Shown: one piece after another, positions 30,893-40,887 of the stretch
How the letters are laid out: every line of letters starts with the position of its first letter
Numbering within the stretch: position 1 is the stretch's first letter
NCBI RefSeq assembly: GCF_018141105.1
Contig: NZ_CP054839.1
Location: 496,001-560,000, forward strand
DNA: 64,000 nucleotides
Source of the DNA: Saccharopolyspora erythraea
GTDB lineage: Bacteria; Actinomycetota; Actinomycetes; Mycobacteriales; Pseudonocardiaceae
Direction: 5' to 3'
The notes under the pieces: generated by a model
Seen by the model: only the letters and a program-made list of their open reading frames with translations
What the model was told of the DNA's origin: nothing
Databases searched by the model: none
Made by a program: the position numbers and the translations under genes

Positions 30893-31993
30893 ATGGCGCG
30901 GTCAACGAATGCCCGGCGGCCTGCGACGCTCGCTTCGCTCGCGGCGGAGCTGGGTGTCTCCAGGACTACGGTGTCGAATGCGTACAACCGTCCCGACCAG
31001 CTCTCCCCGGAGCTGCGCAAGCGGGTCCTCGACACTGCTCGCAGGCTGGGCTACCCCGGCCCGGACCCGGTCGCGCGGTCGCTGCGGACCCGGAAGGCGG
31101 GTGCGGTCGGACTGCTGCTGACCGAGAACCTTTCCTACGCCTTCCGCGACCCGGGCGCAATCAGCTTCCTGGAAGGTCTGTCGCTCGCGTGCGAGGACGC
31201 CGGCCACGGCCTGCTGCTGATCCCGGCGAGCCCGGAACGCGAGGACGTCGCCTCCGTGCACCGCGCGGGCGTGGACGGCTTCGTCGTGTACTCGGTGCCC
31301 GAGGACGACCCGCACCTGGCCGCGGTGCTGGAGCGCCCGGTGCCGGTGGTGGTCTGCGACCAGCCGCGGCTCGACAACCTGGACTGGGTCGGCCCGGACG
31401 ACGCCCGCGCCATCAAGAGCATGGCCGACCACCTGATCCAGCTCGGCCACCGCCGCATCGGCGTCTCCTGCATGCGCCTGGCCCGGGGCCGCAACGACGG
31501 CCTGGCCTCGGTGCAGCGGCAGGCCAACGCCAGCTTCCACGTGCAGAAGTCCCGGCTCACCGCGCTCGCGGAATCCTTCAGCGAGGCAGGCGTGGACTGG
31601 GCGAAGGTCCCAGTCGTGGAGCGTTTCGACCACACCGCGGCCTCCGGCGCCTCGGCGGCCCGGCAGCTGCTGGACCTCGACCCGGACATCACCGCGATCG
31701 TGTGCACCTCCGACATCCTCGCGCTCGGGGCGCTCAACGAGGCCAGGAGCCGGGGACTGCGGGTGCCGGAAGACCTCACCGTCACCGGTTTCGACGGCAT
31801 CGCAGACGCCGAGCGCGCGGGCCTGACCACGGTGCGCCAGCCGGTGCTGGAGAAGGGCCGCGCCGCCGGACGGCTGCTGCTGGAGACCAGCGAGCCGGGC
31901 AGGCCGCGCGAGGTGCTGCTGGAGACCCAGCTCATCACCGGCACGACGGCCGCGCCGCCGCGTTCCCGGGAGGAGCGCTGGTTCGGCCCGTAG
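30893..31993 (+). CDS. LacI/GalR-family transcriptional regulator
   Basis: The protein has 366 residues: N-terminal LacI HTH (TLASLAAELGVSRTTVSNAY) with the hinge-helix region VARSLRTRKAG, and a periplasmic-binding-like ligand domain (about 70-360). The inducer is unknown, probably a sugar. The start has no Shine-Dalgarno sequence. The divergent ATPase gene and the 15-bp operator suggest control of itself and perhaps of the sugar ATPase. Confidence 0.92.
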   Translation: MARSTNARRPATLASLAAELGVSRTTVSNAYNRPDQLSPELRKRVLDTARRLGYPGPDPVARSLRTRKAGAVGLLLTENLSYAFRDPGAISFLEGLSLACEDAGHGLLLIPASPEREDVASVHRAGVDGFVVYSVPEDDPHLAAVLERPVPVVVCDQPRLDNLDWVGPDDARAIKSMADHLIQLGHRRIGVSCMRLARGRNDGLASVQRQANASFHVQKSRLTALAESFSEAGVDWAKVPVVERFDHTAASGASAARQLLDLDPDITAIVCTSDILALGALNEARSRGLRVPEDLTVTGFDGIADAERAGLTTVRQPVLEKGRAAGRLLLETSEPGRPREVLLETQLITGTTAAPPRSREERWFGP

Positions 31994-32014
31994 GCCGCCG
32001 CGGCGGGCCGTTGC

Positions 32015-33607
32015 TCAGTAGTTCGTCCACTCGCCCTGGGCGTAGCTGAGGATCGTCGGGTGCATCAGCGTCGACGGCTCCATGCCGGGGACGCGCCTGC
32101 GGTCGGGCGGGAACTCCGCTGCCGCGCGCAGTGTCCCGGCGTCCAGCGACCGCAGCGGCGGAGCGTCCGCGGGTAGCTCCAGCGGCGGCGCGGCGCCGGC
32201 CGCGCCCAGGTGGAAGCCCCACTCGCCGAAGCTCGGCACCGACACCTCGTAAGGCACCGTCGAGATCCCGGCCGCGCGCATGGTCGCCTCGATGCACCAG
32301 AACGCCTGCGGCGCGAAGTACGGCGACCCGGCCTGCACGTTGACCCGCGCCCCGTCGGCCATGGCGTGCTTGACCAGCGCGTAGAACTCCGTGGAGTACA
32401 GCTTCGCGGTGGCCGTCGAGTCCGGGTCGGGCATGTCGACCAGCACGACGTCGTAGCGCTCGCGGTTGTCGCGCAGCCATGCGAAGGCGTCGGCGGACGC
32501 GGTGCGAACCCGCGAATCGTCGAACGCGCGCCGGTTCAGCTCCGCGACCCGCGGATCGTCGCGTGCCAGGTCCAGCACCGCCGGGTCCATCTCGACCAGC
32601 GTGACCTGCTCGACGTCGGGGTAGCGCAGCACCTCGCGCAGTGCCAGCCCGTCGCCGCCGCCGAGGATCAGCACCCGCGACCGCGGCCCCGGCATCGCCG
32701 GGTGGACCAGCGCCTCGTGGTAGCGGTACTCGTCGACCGAGCTGAACTGGAGGTCGCCGTTGAGGAAGAGCCGGGTGTCGCCGCGGCCGGACAGCGAGAC
32801 CCGCTCGGTCAGCACGACGTCCTGGTAGTCGGTGCGCTCGGCGTGCACGACGGGGTCGGCGTACAACGCCTGCCTGGCGGTGACCTCGAAGTCGTCGGCG
32901 AAGACGTAGGCGCCCAGCAGCACGCCGCCGACCAGCGCCGACGCCGCGACGAGCACCAACCGCACGCGCTTGGACAGCTCCCGGCGGAACACCGTCAGCA
33001 CCAGGCCGAGACCGGCCGCGGCGTTGAGCATCCCGACCAGCAGCGCGCCCTGGATCTGGCCGAACAGCGGCAGCAGCAGGAACGGGAAGGCCAGGCCGCC
33101 GACCAGCCCGCCGACGTAGTCGGCGGCGAACAGGTCGGCCACCGCCGACCCCGCGTCCTGCTTGCGGATCCGCTGGAGCAGCACCATCAGCAGCGGGATC
33201 TCCGCGCCGATCAGCGCACCGAGGACCAGCGCCGTCACGATCAGCGCGGGCAGGTACAGGCCCACCCACGCGAACGCCGCGTAGAGCAGCAGCACGCTGA
33301 GCCCGCCCAGCAGCGCGAGAACCAGCTCCACCAGCGCGAACGCCGCCGCTGCCCAGCGCTGGAGCGGCTTGGCGGCCAGCGCGCCCACGCCCATGGCGAA
33401 GACCATGAGCGACAGCACGATGGAGGCTTGCCCGATCGTGTCGCCGATCAGGTAGCTGCCGAGCGCGACCAGCGCCAGCTCGTAGACGAGCCCGCACGCC
33501 GCGCAGACGAACACCGCCACCAGCACGGCCGTGCGGGCGAGGCGTCCCCGCGGGCGTGGCGCCGCGGCGGGCTCGGTCTCGTCGCGGGGCTCAGTGCTGA
33601 CGGACAT
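32015..33607 (-). CDS. Membrane-fused spermidine-synthase-like protein
   Basis: The protein has 530 residues. About seven membrane helices (25-230) precede a class I methyltransferase-fold aminopropyltransferase domain (about 270-500) with LILGGGDGLALREVL and the following VEMDPAVL motif. True spermidine synthases are soluble; the membrane fusion defines a separate group found with DUF350 and DUF4178 genes. It may modify a polyamine-linked or lipid-linked substrate. It is the last gene of a five-gene operon. Confidence 0.88.
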   Translation of the reverse strand: MSVSTEPRDETEPAAAPRPRGRLARTAVLVAVFVCAACGLVYELALVALGSYLIGDTIGQASIVLSLMVFAMGVGALAAKPLQRWAAAAFALVELVLALLGGLSVLLLYAAFAWVGLYLPALIVTALVLGALIGAEIPLLMVLLQRIRKQDAGSAVADLFAADYVGGLVGGLAFPFLLLPLFGQIQGALLVGMLNAAAGLGLVLTVFRRELSKRVRLVLVAASALVGGVLLGAYVFADDFEVTARQALYADPVVHAERTDYQDVVLTERVSLSGRGDTRLFLNGDLQFSSVDEYRYHEALVHPAMPGPRSRVLILGGGDGLALREVLRYPDVEQVTLVEMDPAVLDLARDDPRVAELNRRAFDDSRVRTASADAFAWLRDNRERYDVVLVDMPDPDSTATAKLYSTEFYALVKHAMADGARVNVQAGSPYFAPQAFWCIEATMRAAGISTVPYEVSVPSFGEWGFHLGAAGAAPPLELPADAPPLRSLDAGTLRAAAEFPPDRRRVPGMEPSTLMHPTILSYAQGEWTNY

Positions 33608-33688
33608 GGCGAACAGTCTTCACGTCCGGTGCGCGGGGCCGGGAACCGGGCGCGGGGTGCGCGGCCCGGGTGCCGGGCTCGGGCGTCG

Positions 33689-34114
33689 TCACCAGATGGC
33701 GGCGGCGATCAGCACGCTGATCACGACGTGCGCGACCGCCGACACCCAGGTGCCGGGGTGCATGTTCGGCGAGGCCAGCTCGTCGCCCAGCTTGCCCGGC
33801 GTCAGGGCGTCGATGAGCAGGAACGACAGGCTCATCAGCACCAGGCCGAGCAGGCCGTAGGCCAGCGTCCCGACCAGCCCGGCGACCAGGTCGTCGGCGC
33901 TGGCGGCGATCGCGGTGGTCAGGATGACCCCCACGCCGGACAGGCCGGAGACCAGCAGCAGCGCGGCGTTGGGATTGCGCTGGACCCAGATCAGGTCGCG
34001 CAGCTTGCCCGGCGTCGCCAGGTCCACCAGGACGTAGCCGAGCGCCATCATCAGCACGCCGATCACGCCGTAGGCGACCGCCGCGAGCAGGCCGGAGAGC
34101 AGTTCCTGGAGCAA
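33689..34114 (-). CDS. DUF350 membrane protein
   Basis: This 141-residue protein has four predicted helices arranged as two similar halves (YVLVDLATPGKL and LLIDALTPGKL mark the repeat). DUF350 proteins have no proven function and occur in operons with DUF4178, DUF4247 and membrane spermidine synthase genes. The TTG at 34114 is supported by GAAGGG at 9 bp. Confidence 0.85.
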   Translation of the reverse strand: MLQELLSGLLAAVAYGVIGVLMMALGYVLVDLATPGKLRDLIWVQRNPNAALLLVSGLSGVGVILTTAIAASADDLVAGLVGTLAYGLLGLVLMSLSFLLIDALTPGKLGDELASPNMHPGTWVSAVAHVVISVLIAAAIW

Positions 34115-34159
34115 GGTGTCGGGCCCTTCTCGTGTCGTCAGCTTGGGATGGCGGAGGGG

Positions 34160-35173
34160 TCAGTGGCGCGGACGGCCGGACGGCGGCGCCTGCGGGGGCC
34201 ACGGCGGCTGCTGCGGCCACGGCGGCTGCTGCGGACCGCCGTGCGGCGGTGGTGCGGCGTGCGGGGGCGGTGCTTGGGGCCGGGCGCCTGCCTGCTGCGG
34301 CGGGAATCCCTGCGCCGGCGGCTGCGCCGGCGGCTGCTGCCCGCCCGGGTGCGGTCCGGCCTGCTGCTGCGGGAAGCCCTGTGCCGGCGGATGCGGGCCT
34401 GGTCCACCAGGCGTCGAGCCCTGCTTCTTCCGCCCACCGGCACGCACACCCACGAGGACGCACACCAGCGCCACGAGGCCGAGCCCGCCGATCCACAGCC
34501 AGATCGACCACGCGCCGTCGGAGCTGCGCGCGGCGGGCAGCGGTTTCGCAGGCCGCGCGCCGGGTTCGCCGTCGGCGACCGGTGGCGGGCGCAGTTCCCC
34601 GCGTTCGGCCAGCAGCAGCGGCAGCACCAGCGCCGCGTGTCCGGTCGTGGCCACCGGGTTCTCCAACAGCGCCTCGCCGTCGACGCCGACCAGCGGGTAC
34701 TCCGACGTCCCGGGCAGCGCGCCGCGGTCGAAGTCCGGCGACGCCGCCACCTCCACGCCGGCCGCGCCCAGGTCTCCGGCGGGGTTCGCCACGAACGTCC
34801 GCACCTCGGCCCACCGGGGGCAGGTGTCGGCCGGGACGCCCGGTCCGCGGCTGGAACCCTGGTCGAACCGGCCGTCGCGGCCGTCGGTCAGCTTCCAGCC
34901 GAAGCAGACGCCGTGCTGCTTCTCCGCGACGGCCAGCTGCTGCGCGAGCTGCTGCGAGTCGGCCGGGGTGAACCGCCGGATCGGCGGGCCGGAGTAGCTG
35001 GTGACCTGGCTGTAGGTGGTGATGTCCTCGTCGGTGAACGCGGCGGTGTCGTCGTCCTCGGCCCACGAGCTGATCGCGCCGATCGCGACCAGCAGCGCCA
35101 GCGTCGCCAGCAGGATCCAGATCCCGGCCTTGGTCTTCTTCTTCCCGGCGCTCTGGTTCGGGCCCGCGCTCAT
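34160..35173 (-). CDS. Membrane protein with a Pro/Gln-rich tail
   Basis: This 337-residue protein has an N-terminal helix (about 17-35), an extracytoplasmic domain with a possible disulphide (CFGW, CPRW), a second helix (about 225-245) and a Pro/Gln/Gly-rich tail with repeats such as PPAQGFPQQQAGPHP. The ATG overlaps the DUF4247 stop (ATGA). No named family is recognised. Its place within the DUF4178-DUF350 operon suggests a scaffold or substrate-binding part of that complex. Confidence 0.75.
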   Translation of the reverse strand: MSAGPNQSAGKKKTKAGIWILLATLALLVAIGAISSWAEDDDTAAFTDEDITTYSQVTSYSGPPIRRFTPADSQQLAQQLAVAEKQHGVCFGWKLTDGRDGRFDQGSSRGPGVPADTCPRWAEVRTFVANPAGDLGAAGVEVAASPDFDRGALPGTSEYPLVGVDGEALLENPVATTGHAALVLPLLLAERGELRPPPVADGEPGARPAKPLPAARSSDGAWSIWLWIGGLGLVALVCVLVGVRAGGRKKQGSTPGGPGPHPPAQGFPQQQAGPHPGGQQPPAQPPAQGFPPQQAGARPQAPPPHAAPPPHGGPQQPPWPQQPPWPPQAPPSGRPRH

Positions 35174-35607
35174 TTGCCCGCCCCGGGGCCGCGTCCGCGG
35201 AACGACTCGCCGTGGGTGCCGATCCAGCCCCACGTCCCGCCGACGTGGCTGTGGTAGCGGTGGTAGGCGTGGTCGACGTCCATCACGTGGATCACCGAAC
35301 CGCGGTCGCGCGGCTGGACGATCACCGCGTCGTCCTTGTATCGCAGGTAGATGCCGGAGGTGTCGGCGGCCTGCGCGATCGGCTTCCAGCGGCTGGTGAT
35401 GTCCCGCGAGACCACGCTCGGGGTCAGCGGACTGGTGTAGGCGCGGTTGTCGTCGTCACCGCGGAGGTCGAGGTGCGCGGCGCGCTGGTAGTGGTTGGAC
35501 ACGTAGCCGCGCGGGCCGGTGCCCGTGGAGAAGATCATCACCAGTGCGATGACCAGTGCGAGCACCGCGCAGATCCCGCCGAGCAGGAACCATAACCGGG
35601 GTTTCAT
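35170..35607 (-). CDS. DUF4247 membrane-anchored protein
   Basis: The protein has 145 residues: one N-terminal membrane helix (about 6-28) and an extracytoplasmic domain ending in a Tyr/His/Gly-rich segment (DHAYHRYHSHVGGTWGWIGT), characteristic of DUF4247. It overlaps genes on both sides by 4 bp. The function is unknown, and co-occurrence with DUF4178 and DUF350 is known. Confidence 0.82.
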   Translation of the reverse strand: MKPRLWFLLGGICAVLALVIALVMIFSTGTGPRGYVSNHYQRAAHLDLRGDDDNRAYTSPLTPSVVSRDITSRWKPIAQAADTSGIYLRYKDDAVIVQPRDRGSVIHVMDVDHAYHRYHSHVGGTWGWIGTHGESFRGRGPGAGK

Positions 35608-36233
35608 CGACCGCCTTCCTGACCGGTTCCGTCAGCGGTGGGGTAGATCAGCACGTCGTAGCGGCTGAGCTGTTCGCCGGTGCTGGCCTCCCAGCCGGCG
35701 TCGCCGTAGCGTTCGAAGCTCAGCAGCGAGCCGTCGGACGCCTCGTAGTCGTGGTAGGCGGCGGTGCCCTGCTCGTCCAGCCCGGTGGTGGCCTCGCTGC
35801 GGAAGCTCGCCGACCCGGACTCGCCGGAGCGGTAGGTGCGCCCGCCGAACTCGACCGTGCCCGCGCCCGGCTCGCCCGCGCCGGCGGCGGGCAGCCACTG
35901 CGCGAGGACCAGATCGGGGTCCTCCTCGACGGACAGCCAGACCTGGCCGCCCTTGGCGTCGTCGAGCAGGTGCTCCGACCACTTCCAGCCGCCCTCGGAC
36001 AGCCGCAGGCTGCCGCGGACGGTGTATGAGTGGCCGCGGATCTCGACGATGTCGCCGGCTTTCAGCGCTCGGGGGTCACCACGCAGCGAGTCCTCGTCTC
36101 CGGTGTGGAACGGGTCCTTCGGGGTCGCCGCGGGCCGGCCGCCACCGCCGCGCCGCGTGTAGACGAGGTAGACGACGGCGGCCACCGCCATGATCGCCAG
36201 GATCACGACGACGATCGCCAGCACAACCTTCAT
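35604..36233 (-). CDS. DUF4178 membrane-anchored protein
   Basis: The protein has 209 residues: one N-terminal helix (about 3-24) and a beta-rich DUF4178 domain (LKAGDIVEIRGHSYTVRGSL through to RYDVLIYPT). It is the first gene of the operon and its stop overlaps the next start (ATGA). The family has no proven activity. Confidence 0.85.
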   Translation of the reverse strand: MKVVLAIVVVILAIMAVAAVVYLVYTRRGGGGRPAATPKDPFHTGDEDSLRGDPRALKAGDIVEIRGHSYTVRGSLRLSEGGWKWSEHLLDDAKGGQVWLSVEEDPDLVLAQWLPAAGAGEPGAGTVEFGGRTYRSGESGSASFRSEATTGLDEQGTAAYHDYEASDGSLLSFERYGDAGWEASTGEQLSRYDVLIYPTADGTGQEGGR

Positions 36234-36363
36234 CGCGGCCCCGTCCTTCCCATGTCGAGCCGATCTGCGCAGAGGGTATTAGCCCATCTCGACGCATCGG
36301 GCGGAGTTCGGCAAATCGTGACCCTTGTCCTGTTCCGGGCGCGAACCTCGTCCGGAAAGCAAA

Positions 36364-36396
36364 GCGTCTCCTGGCCCGGGACGGGCCAGGAGACGC
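36364..36396 (-). terminator. 14-bp stem terminator after the OtsB-GH15 gene
   Basis: GCGTCTCCTGGCCC pairs with GGGCCAGGAGACGC around a 5-nt loop, followed on the minus strand by TTTGCTTTCC. Confidence 0.8.
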
Positions 36397-36411
36397 GATG
36401 CGATCAGACCG

Positions 36412-38964
36412 TCAGGCGGACAGCAGCTGGGCGCAGCGGATCAGGCCGAGGTGGGAGTACGCCTGGGGGTGGTTGCCGAGCGAGCGCTCGGCGATCGGGT
36501 CGTACTCCTCGGCCAAAAGGCCGGTCGGGCCCGCCGTGTCGACGATCTGCTGGAACAGCTCTTCGGCCTCGGTGCGCCTGCCGATGAGCAGGTAGGCCTC
36601 GATCAGCCAGGCGGCGCAGAGGTGGAAGCCGCCCTCGTCGCCGGGCAGGCCGTCGTCGCGCCGGTAGCGGTAGACCGTCGACCCGCTGCGCAGCTCCGCC
36701 TCGATCGCGGTGACCGTGGCGGTGAAGCGCTCGTCGGAGGGGTCGATCAGCCCGGAGAGCCCGACGTGCAGCGAGGCCGCGTCGAGGTCGGAGCCCTCGT
36801 AGGCGGTGGTGAACGCCTGGACGTCGGGGTGCCAGCCGTTCTTGACGACGTCCTGGGAGATCTGGTCGCGCAGCGGCTCCCAGGACGGTTCCGGGGTGCG
36901 CGCGTAGGTCTTGGCGAGCTTGAGCGCGCGGTCCAGCGTGACCCAGCACATGACCTTGGAATACACGTGGTGGCGCGGCACGTCGCGCTCTTCCCAGATG
37001 CCGTGGTCGGGCTCGAACCAGCGGTGCGAGACGGCCTCGGCCATCGCCTTGACCAGCTCCCAGTCGGCGTCGCGGATGCGGCCGGTGGTCTCGGCCAGGT
37101 GCGACACCAGCTCCACCACCGGCCCGAACACGTCGAGCTGCACCTGCTGGTCGGCGAGGTTGCCGACGCGGACCGGCCGGGACCCGGCGTAGCCGGGCAG
37201 GCTGTCGATGACGGCCTCCGGACCGAGGCCGGTGCCGGCCAGCGTGTAGAGCGGGTGCAGCCGCTCGGGGCCGGGGAGGGTCTCCAGCACCCGGTGCAGC
37301 CAGTCCAGGAACGCCTCGGCCTCCTTGGTGGAGCCGACCGTGACCAGCGCCTGTGCCGTCATCGCGCCGTCGCGCAGCCAGCAGTAGCGGTAGTCCCAGT
37401 TGCGCACGCCGCCGATCTCCTCCGGCAGCGACGTGGTGGCCGCGGCCATGATCCCGCCGGTGTCGGAGTTGCACAGCCCGCGCAGGGTCAGCGCGGAGCG
37501 CTGCACCAGGTCGCGCTCCAGCTCGGGCAGCCGCAGCTTGCTGGCCCAGTCCGACCAGTAGGCGTCGGCGGCCTCCCGGCGCTGCGACTCGGTCATCGGC
37601 GAGGGCGCGAGGTCCTCGGTGCCGCAGCGCAGCTCCAGCACGACCGGGTGGGTGTCGGTGGGTTCGACGACCGCGTGCGCCGACTCGTGCATGCCGTCGG
37701 AGGTGATCTCCCACTGCACGCCCGGCGAGTGCAGCACCATCGGCTCGGCGGTGCCCTGCACCCGCAGGCCGCCCGCCTCGGCGGTCAGCCGCACCGGGAC
37801 CTGGCCGAACTCCGGGCGCGGCGCGAACTCGATGCTGGCCTGGGTGCTGCCGCTGATGACCCTGATCAGGTCGGTGCGGTGGCTGTCCACGCCGTGTTCG
37901 AGGTAGTCGGTCACCAGCAGCCGCGACCAGCGGGTCTCCACGGTCATGGTGCCCGGCACGTAGCGCTGGCCCAGCGGCAGCGGGTTGCGCGGAGCGCCGT
38001 TGCCGGTGCTCGGCCGGATCGAGAAGTGCCCGGCGCCGGGTCCGCCGAGCAGGTCGGCGAACACCGCGGCCGAGTCCGGCCCGGGGTGGCACATCCAGGT
38101 CAGTCGCGCGTCGGGGGTCAGCAGGGCGACGGTGCGCTCGTTGGACAGCATGGTCAGCCGCTCGATCGGCGGGGCCTGCTCGCCGTAGAGCCAGGTGCGC
38201 CGCTCCTCCATCAGGAACGCCAGCACCGTGGCGACCTCGGTGGTGTCGGTGACCCGGTAGTCGGCCAGGCTCTCGCCGGGCCCGACCTTCAGGCCGACGT
38301 CGGGACCGTGCAGCCGGGCGAAGGCCTTCTCGTCGGTCACGTCGTCGCCGATGAAGATCGCGGCGGTGGCGCTGACCTGGTGGCGCAGCGTGTCCAGCGC
38401 GTTGCCCTTGTCGGTCTGCACCACGGCCAGCTCGATGACCTCCTTGCCCTCGGTCACCTCCACCCCGTCCCAGGTGGCCGGTCCGCTGCGGACGGCGTCG
38501 AGGACGCGGTGTGCGATGTCGGGCTCGGCGCGGCGCACGTGCACGGCCACGCTGGCCGGCTTGTTCTCCAGGCTCACGCCGCCGTGACCGCTGACGGTCT
38601 CCTGCAGCGCGCGTTGCAGGTCGGTGCGCAGCTGGGTCGCTTCCGGGGCCAGCTCGTGCACGAAACCCACGTCGAACTCGGAGCCGTGGCTGCCGACCAG
38701 GTGCACCTCCGCCGGCAGCCTGGAGAGAGTGGCCAGGTCGCGCAGGGCGCGCCCGGAGATCACAGCTGTGGTCGTGGCCGGCAGTGCCGCGAGCGAGCGC
38801 AGCGCGTGCACCGACTCGGGTAGCGGCTTGGCCATGTTCGGGTCCGCCACGATGGGGGCGAGGGTGCCGTCGTAGTCGCAGGCGACCAGAAGTCGAGGTG
38901 TCCGCGCGAGCTGCACGATCACTCGCCGCAACTCGGCAGGCAGGGCTTCGGCGGTCAACGCCAT
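36412..38964 (-). CDS. Trehalose-6-phosphate phosphatase fused to a GH15 glycosidase
   Basis: The protein has 850 residues. Residues 1-260 are an OtsB-type HAD phosphatase (DYDGTLAPIV at 30-39, ISGR, GDDVTDE). Residues of about 270-850 are a GH15 glucoamylase-type domain with GGVRNWDYRYCWLRDG, GIWEERD (a likely catalytic glutamate) and LLAEEYDP. OtsB releases trehalose. GH15 relatives include mycobacterial trehalase, so the fusion may join synthesis and breakdown, or the GH15 part may act on another glucoside. It lies downstream of otsA with a gap of about 150 bp. Confidence 0.9.
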   Translation of the reverse strand: MALTAEALPAELRRVIVQLARTPRLLVACDYDGTLAPIVADPNMAKPLPESVHALRSLAALPATTTAVISGRALRDLATLSRLPAEVHLVGSHGSEFDVGFVHELAPEATQLRTDLQRALQETVSGHGGVSLENKPASVAVHVRRAEPDIAHRVLDAVRSGPATWDGVEVTEGKEVIELAVVQTDKGNALDTLRHQVSATAAIFIGDDVTDEKAFARLHGPDVGLKVGPGESLADYRVTDTTEVATVLAFLMEERRTWLYGEQAPPIERLTMLSNERTVALLTPDARLTWMCHPGPDSAAVFADLLGGPGAGHFSIRPSTGNGAPRNPLPLGQRYVPGTMTVETRWSRLLVTDYLEHGVDSHRTDLIRVISGSTQASIEFAPRPEFGQVPVRLTAEAGGLRVQGTAEPMVLHSPGVQWEITSDGMHESAHAVVEPTDTHPVVLELRCGTEDLAPSPMTESQRREAADAYWSDWASKLRLPELERDLVQRSALTLRGLCNSDTGGIMAAATTSLPEEIGGVRNWDYRYCWLRDGAMTAQALVTVGSTKEAEAFLDWLHRVLETLPGPERLHPLYTLAGTGLGPEAVIDSLPGYAGSRPVRVGNLADQQVQLDVFGPVVELVSHLAETTGRIRDADWELVKAMAEAVSHRWFEPDHGIWEERDVPRHHVYSKVMCWVTLDRALKLAKTYARTPEPSWEPLRDQISQDVVKNGWHPDVQAFTTAYEGSDLDAASLHVGLSGLIDPSDERFTATVTAIEAELRSGSTVYRYRRDDGLPGDEGGFHLCAAWLIEAYLLIGRRTEAEELFQQIVDTAGPTGLLAEEYDPIAERSLGNHPQAYSHLGLIRCAQLLSA

Positions 38965-39115
38965 ACTCCTCAATGACGTGGTCGGGACATTCGGAATCGA
39001 TCCGGCTCACGCGCCTAGTCGGGTCCGCGGTGGCGGTTGCCGCTGACGCCGTCCGGTGGTCGACGGTGTCGCTAGCCGCGTTTTCCCGCTTTGTGGGATA
39101 GACGGCGTTGCGTGC

Positions 39116-40555
39116 CTACTCCGCGAGGGGTGTGCCCAGCGCCTCGAGGAACGATCGCGCCCAGCGATCGACGTCGTGCGTGAGCACTTGCCTACGCAAT
39201 GCGCGCATCCTACGTCTCCCTTCGGCCTCGTCGATGTCGAGGGCTGCGAGCAGGGCGTCCTTCACACCGTCCAGGTTATGGGGATTGACCAGGAAGGCGC
39301 TGGTCAGCTCGGCCGCGGCGCCGGCGAACTCGCTGAGCACGAGCGCGCCGCCGAGGTCGTGGCGGCACGCGACGTATTCCTTGCACACCAGGTTCATCCC
39401 GTCCCGGACCGGCGTGACGACCATGACGTCGGCGGCGCAGTAGAACGCCACCAGGTCCCTACGGTCCACGGACGTGTGCAGGTAGTGCACCGCCGGATGG
39501 CCGACCCGGCCGAACTCGCCGTTGATGCGGCCCACCTCGCGCTCGATGTCCTCGCGCATCTGCTTGTAGTGCTCGACGCGTTCGCGGCTCGGGGTGGCGA
39601 TCTGGATCATCGCGACGTCCTCGGCCTTGATGTGGCCGTCGGCGAGCAGCTCGTGCATCGCGTGCAGGCGCACGTCGATGCCCTTGGTGTAGTCGAGTCG
39701 GTCGACGCCGAGCATGATGCGGCGCGGGTCGCCGAGCTCGCGGCGGATCTCCCTGGCTCGCTGCTGCACCTCCTTGCTGCGGGCAAGCCGGTCCAGCTCG
39801 GTGGAGGCGATCGAGATCGGGAACGCCCCGACCCGCACGGTCCGGTCACCGACCTGCACCACGCCCGGCCGCGACCGGACCCCGACCTGGCCGCGGCTCG
39901 GCTCGAAGCCTGCGAGCCTGCGGGCCAGCCACAGGAAGTTCTGCGCGCCGCCGGGGCGGTGGAAGCCGACCAGGTCGGCGCCGAGCAGCCCGCGCACGAT
40001 CTCGGTCCGCCACGGCAGCTGCATGAACAGCTCCACCGGCGGGAACGGGATGTGCAGGAAGAACCCGATCCGCAGGTCCGGGCGCAGCTCGCGCAGCATC
40101 GCGGGCACCAGCTGGAGCTGGTAGTCCTGCACCCACACCGTGGCGCCCTCGGCGCTGACCCGCGCGGCGGCCTCGGCGAACCGCCTGTTGACCCGCTGGT
40201 AGGCGTCCCACCAGGAGCGGTCGAAGACCGGCGGCACGACCACGTCGTGGTACAGCGGCCACAACGTGGCGTTGGAGAAACCCTCGTAGTAGTCGCGGAA
40301 CTCCTCGGAGCTCAGCGGCACCGGGTGCAGGTGCATGTCCTCGTCGGTGAACGGCTCGACCTCGGTGTCGGCCACGCCCGGCCAGCCGACCCAGGCGCCG
40401 TGCCTGGCCCGCAGGAACGGCTCCAGCGCGGTGACCAGACCACCCGGGCTGTGCTTCCAGCGCTCGGTCCCGTCCTCCAGCCGCTCCAGGTCCACCGGCA
40501 GTCGGTTGGCGACGACGACGAAGTCCGCTCTTTGGGGCGTGTTGCCCTTGCTCAC
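39116..40555 (-). CDS. otsA: Trehalose-6-phosphate synthase
   Basis: This 479-residue GT20 enzyme joins glucose from a nucleotide sugar to glucose-6-phosphate. Typical segments are [13 protein letters not shown], the HIPFPP pair, [12 protein letters not shown] and [15 protein letters not shown]. The GTG at 40555 follows GGAGG with 8-bp spacing, which fixes the start although a longer frame is open upstream. The product feeds the OtsB domain encoded next to it. Confidence 0.94.
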   Translation of the reverse strand: MSKGNTPQRADFVVVANRLPVDLERLEDGTERWKHSPGGLVTALEPFLRARHGAWVGWPGVADTEVEPFTDEDMHLHPVPLSSEEFRDYYEGFSNATLWPLYHDVVVPPVFDRSWWDAYQRVNRRFAEAAARVSAEGATVWVQDYQLQLVPAMLRELRPDLRIGFFLHIPFPPVELFMQLPWRTEIVRGLLGADLVGFHRPGGAQNFLWLARRLAGFEPSRGQVGVRSRPGVVQVGDRTVRVGAFPISIASTELDRLARSKEVQQRAREIRRELGDPRRIMLGVDRLDYTKGIDVRLHAMHELLADGHIKAEDVAMIQIATPSRERVEHYKQMREDIEREVGRINGEFGRVGHPAVHYLHTSVDRRDLVAFYCAADVMVVTPVRDGMNLVCKEYVACRHDLGGALVLSEFAGAAAELTSAFLVNPHNLDGVKDALLAALDIDEAEGRRRMRALRRQVLTHDVDRWARSFLEALGTPLAE

Positions 40556-40887
40556 CGGTGTTTCCTCCTCAGTGGTGCCGGGCGGCGGCCCGGTCGAGAG
40601 GTCTGCGTTGTCTCGGATGCTGGGATCTACCGGCCTGGCGCGCCCCTCGCCGTCCGCAGGTCCCGGCCCGCCCGGAGGTCCGCCCGCGGTGCGCCGAATC
40701 GGCTCCGCCGGGGCGGCCGGCACGACCGGGAGAACGCCTGGCCGTCGCCCGGCGAGAAGGGTCCGTGCCGAATACCCGACCCTAGCCAATTCCGGTCGGG
40801 CGCGCGTGGTTCGTGTGGTTCGACACGGTGGGGCAACCCCGGTCGCCGGCCGCGGTGTCCCAGTACTCGTGCGGGGGCGGGCCCGGC

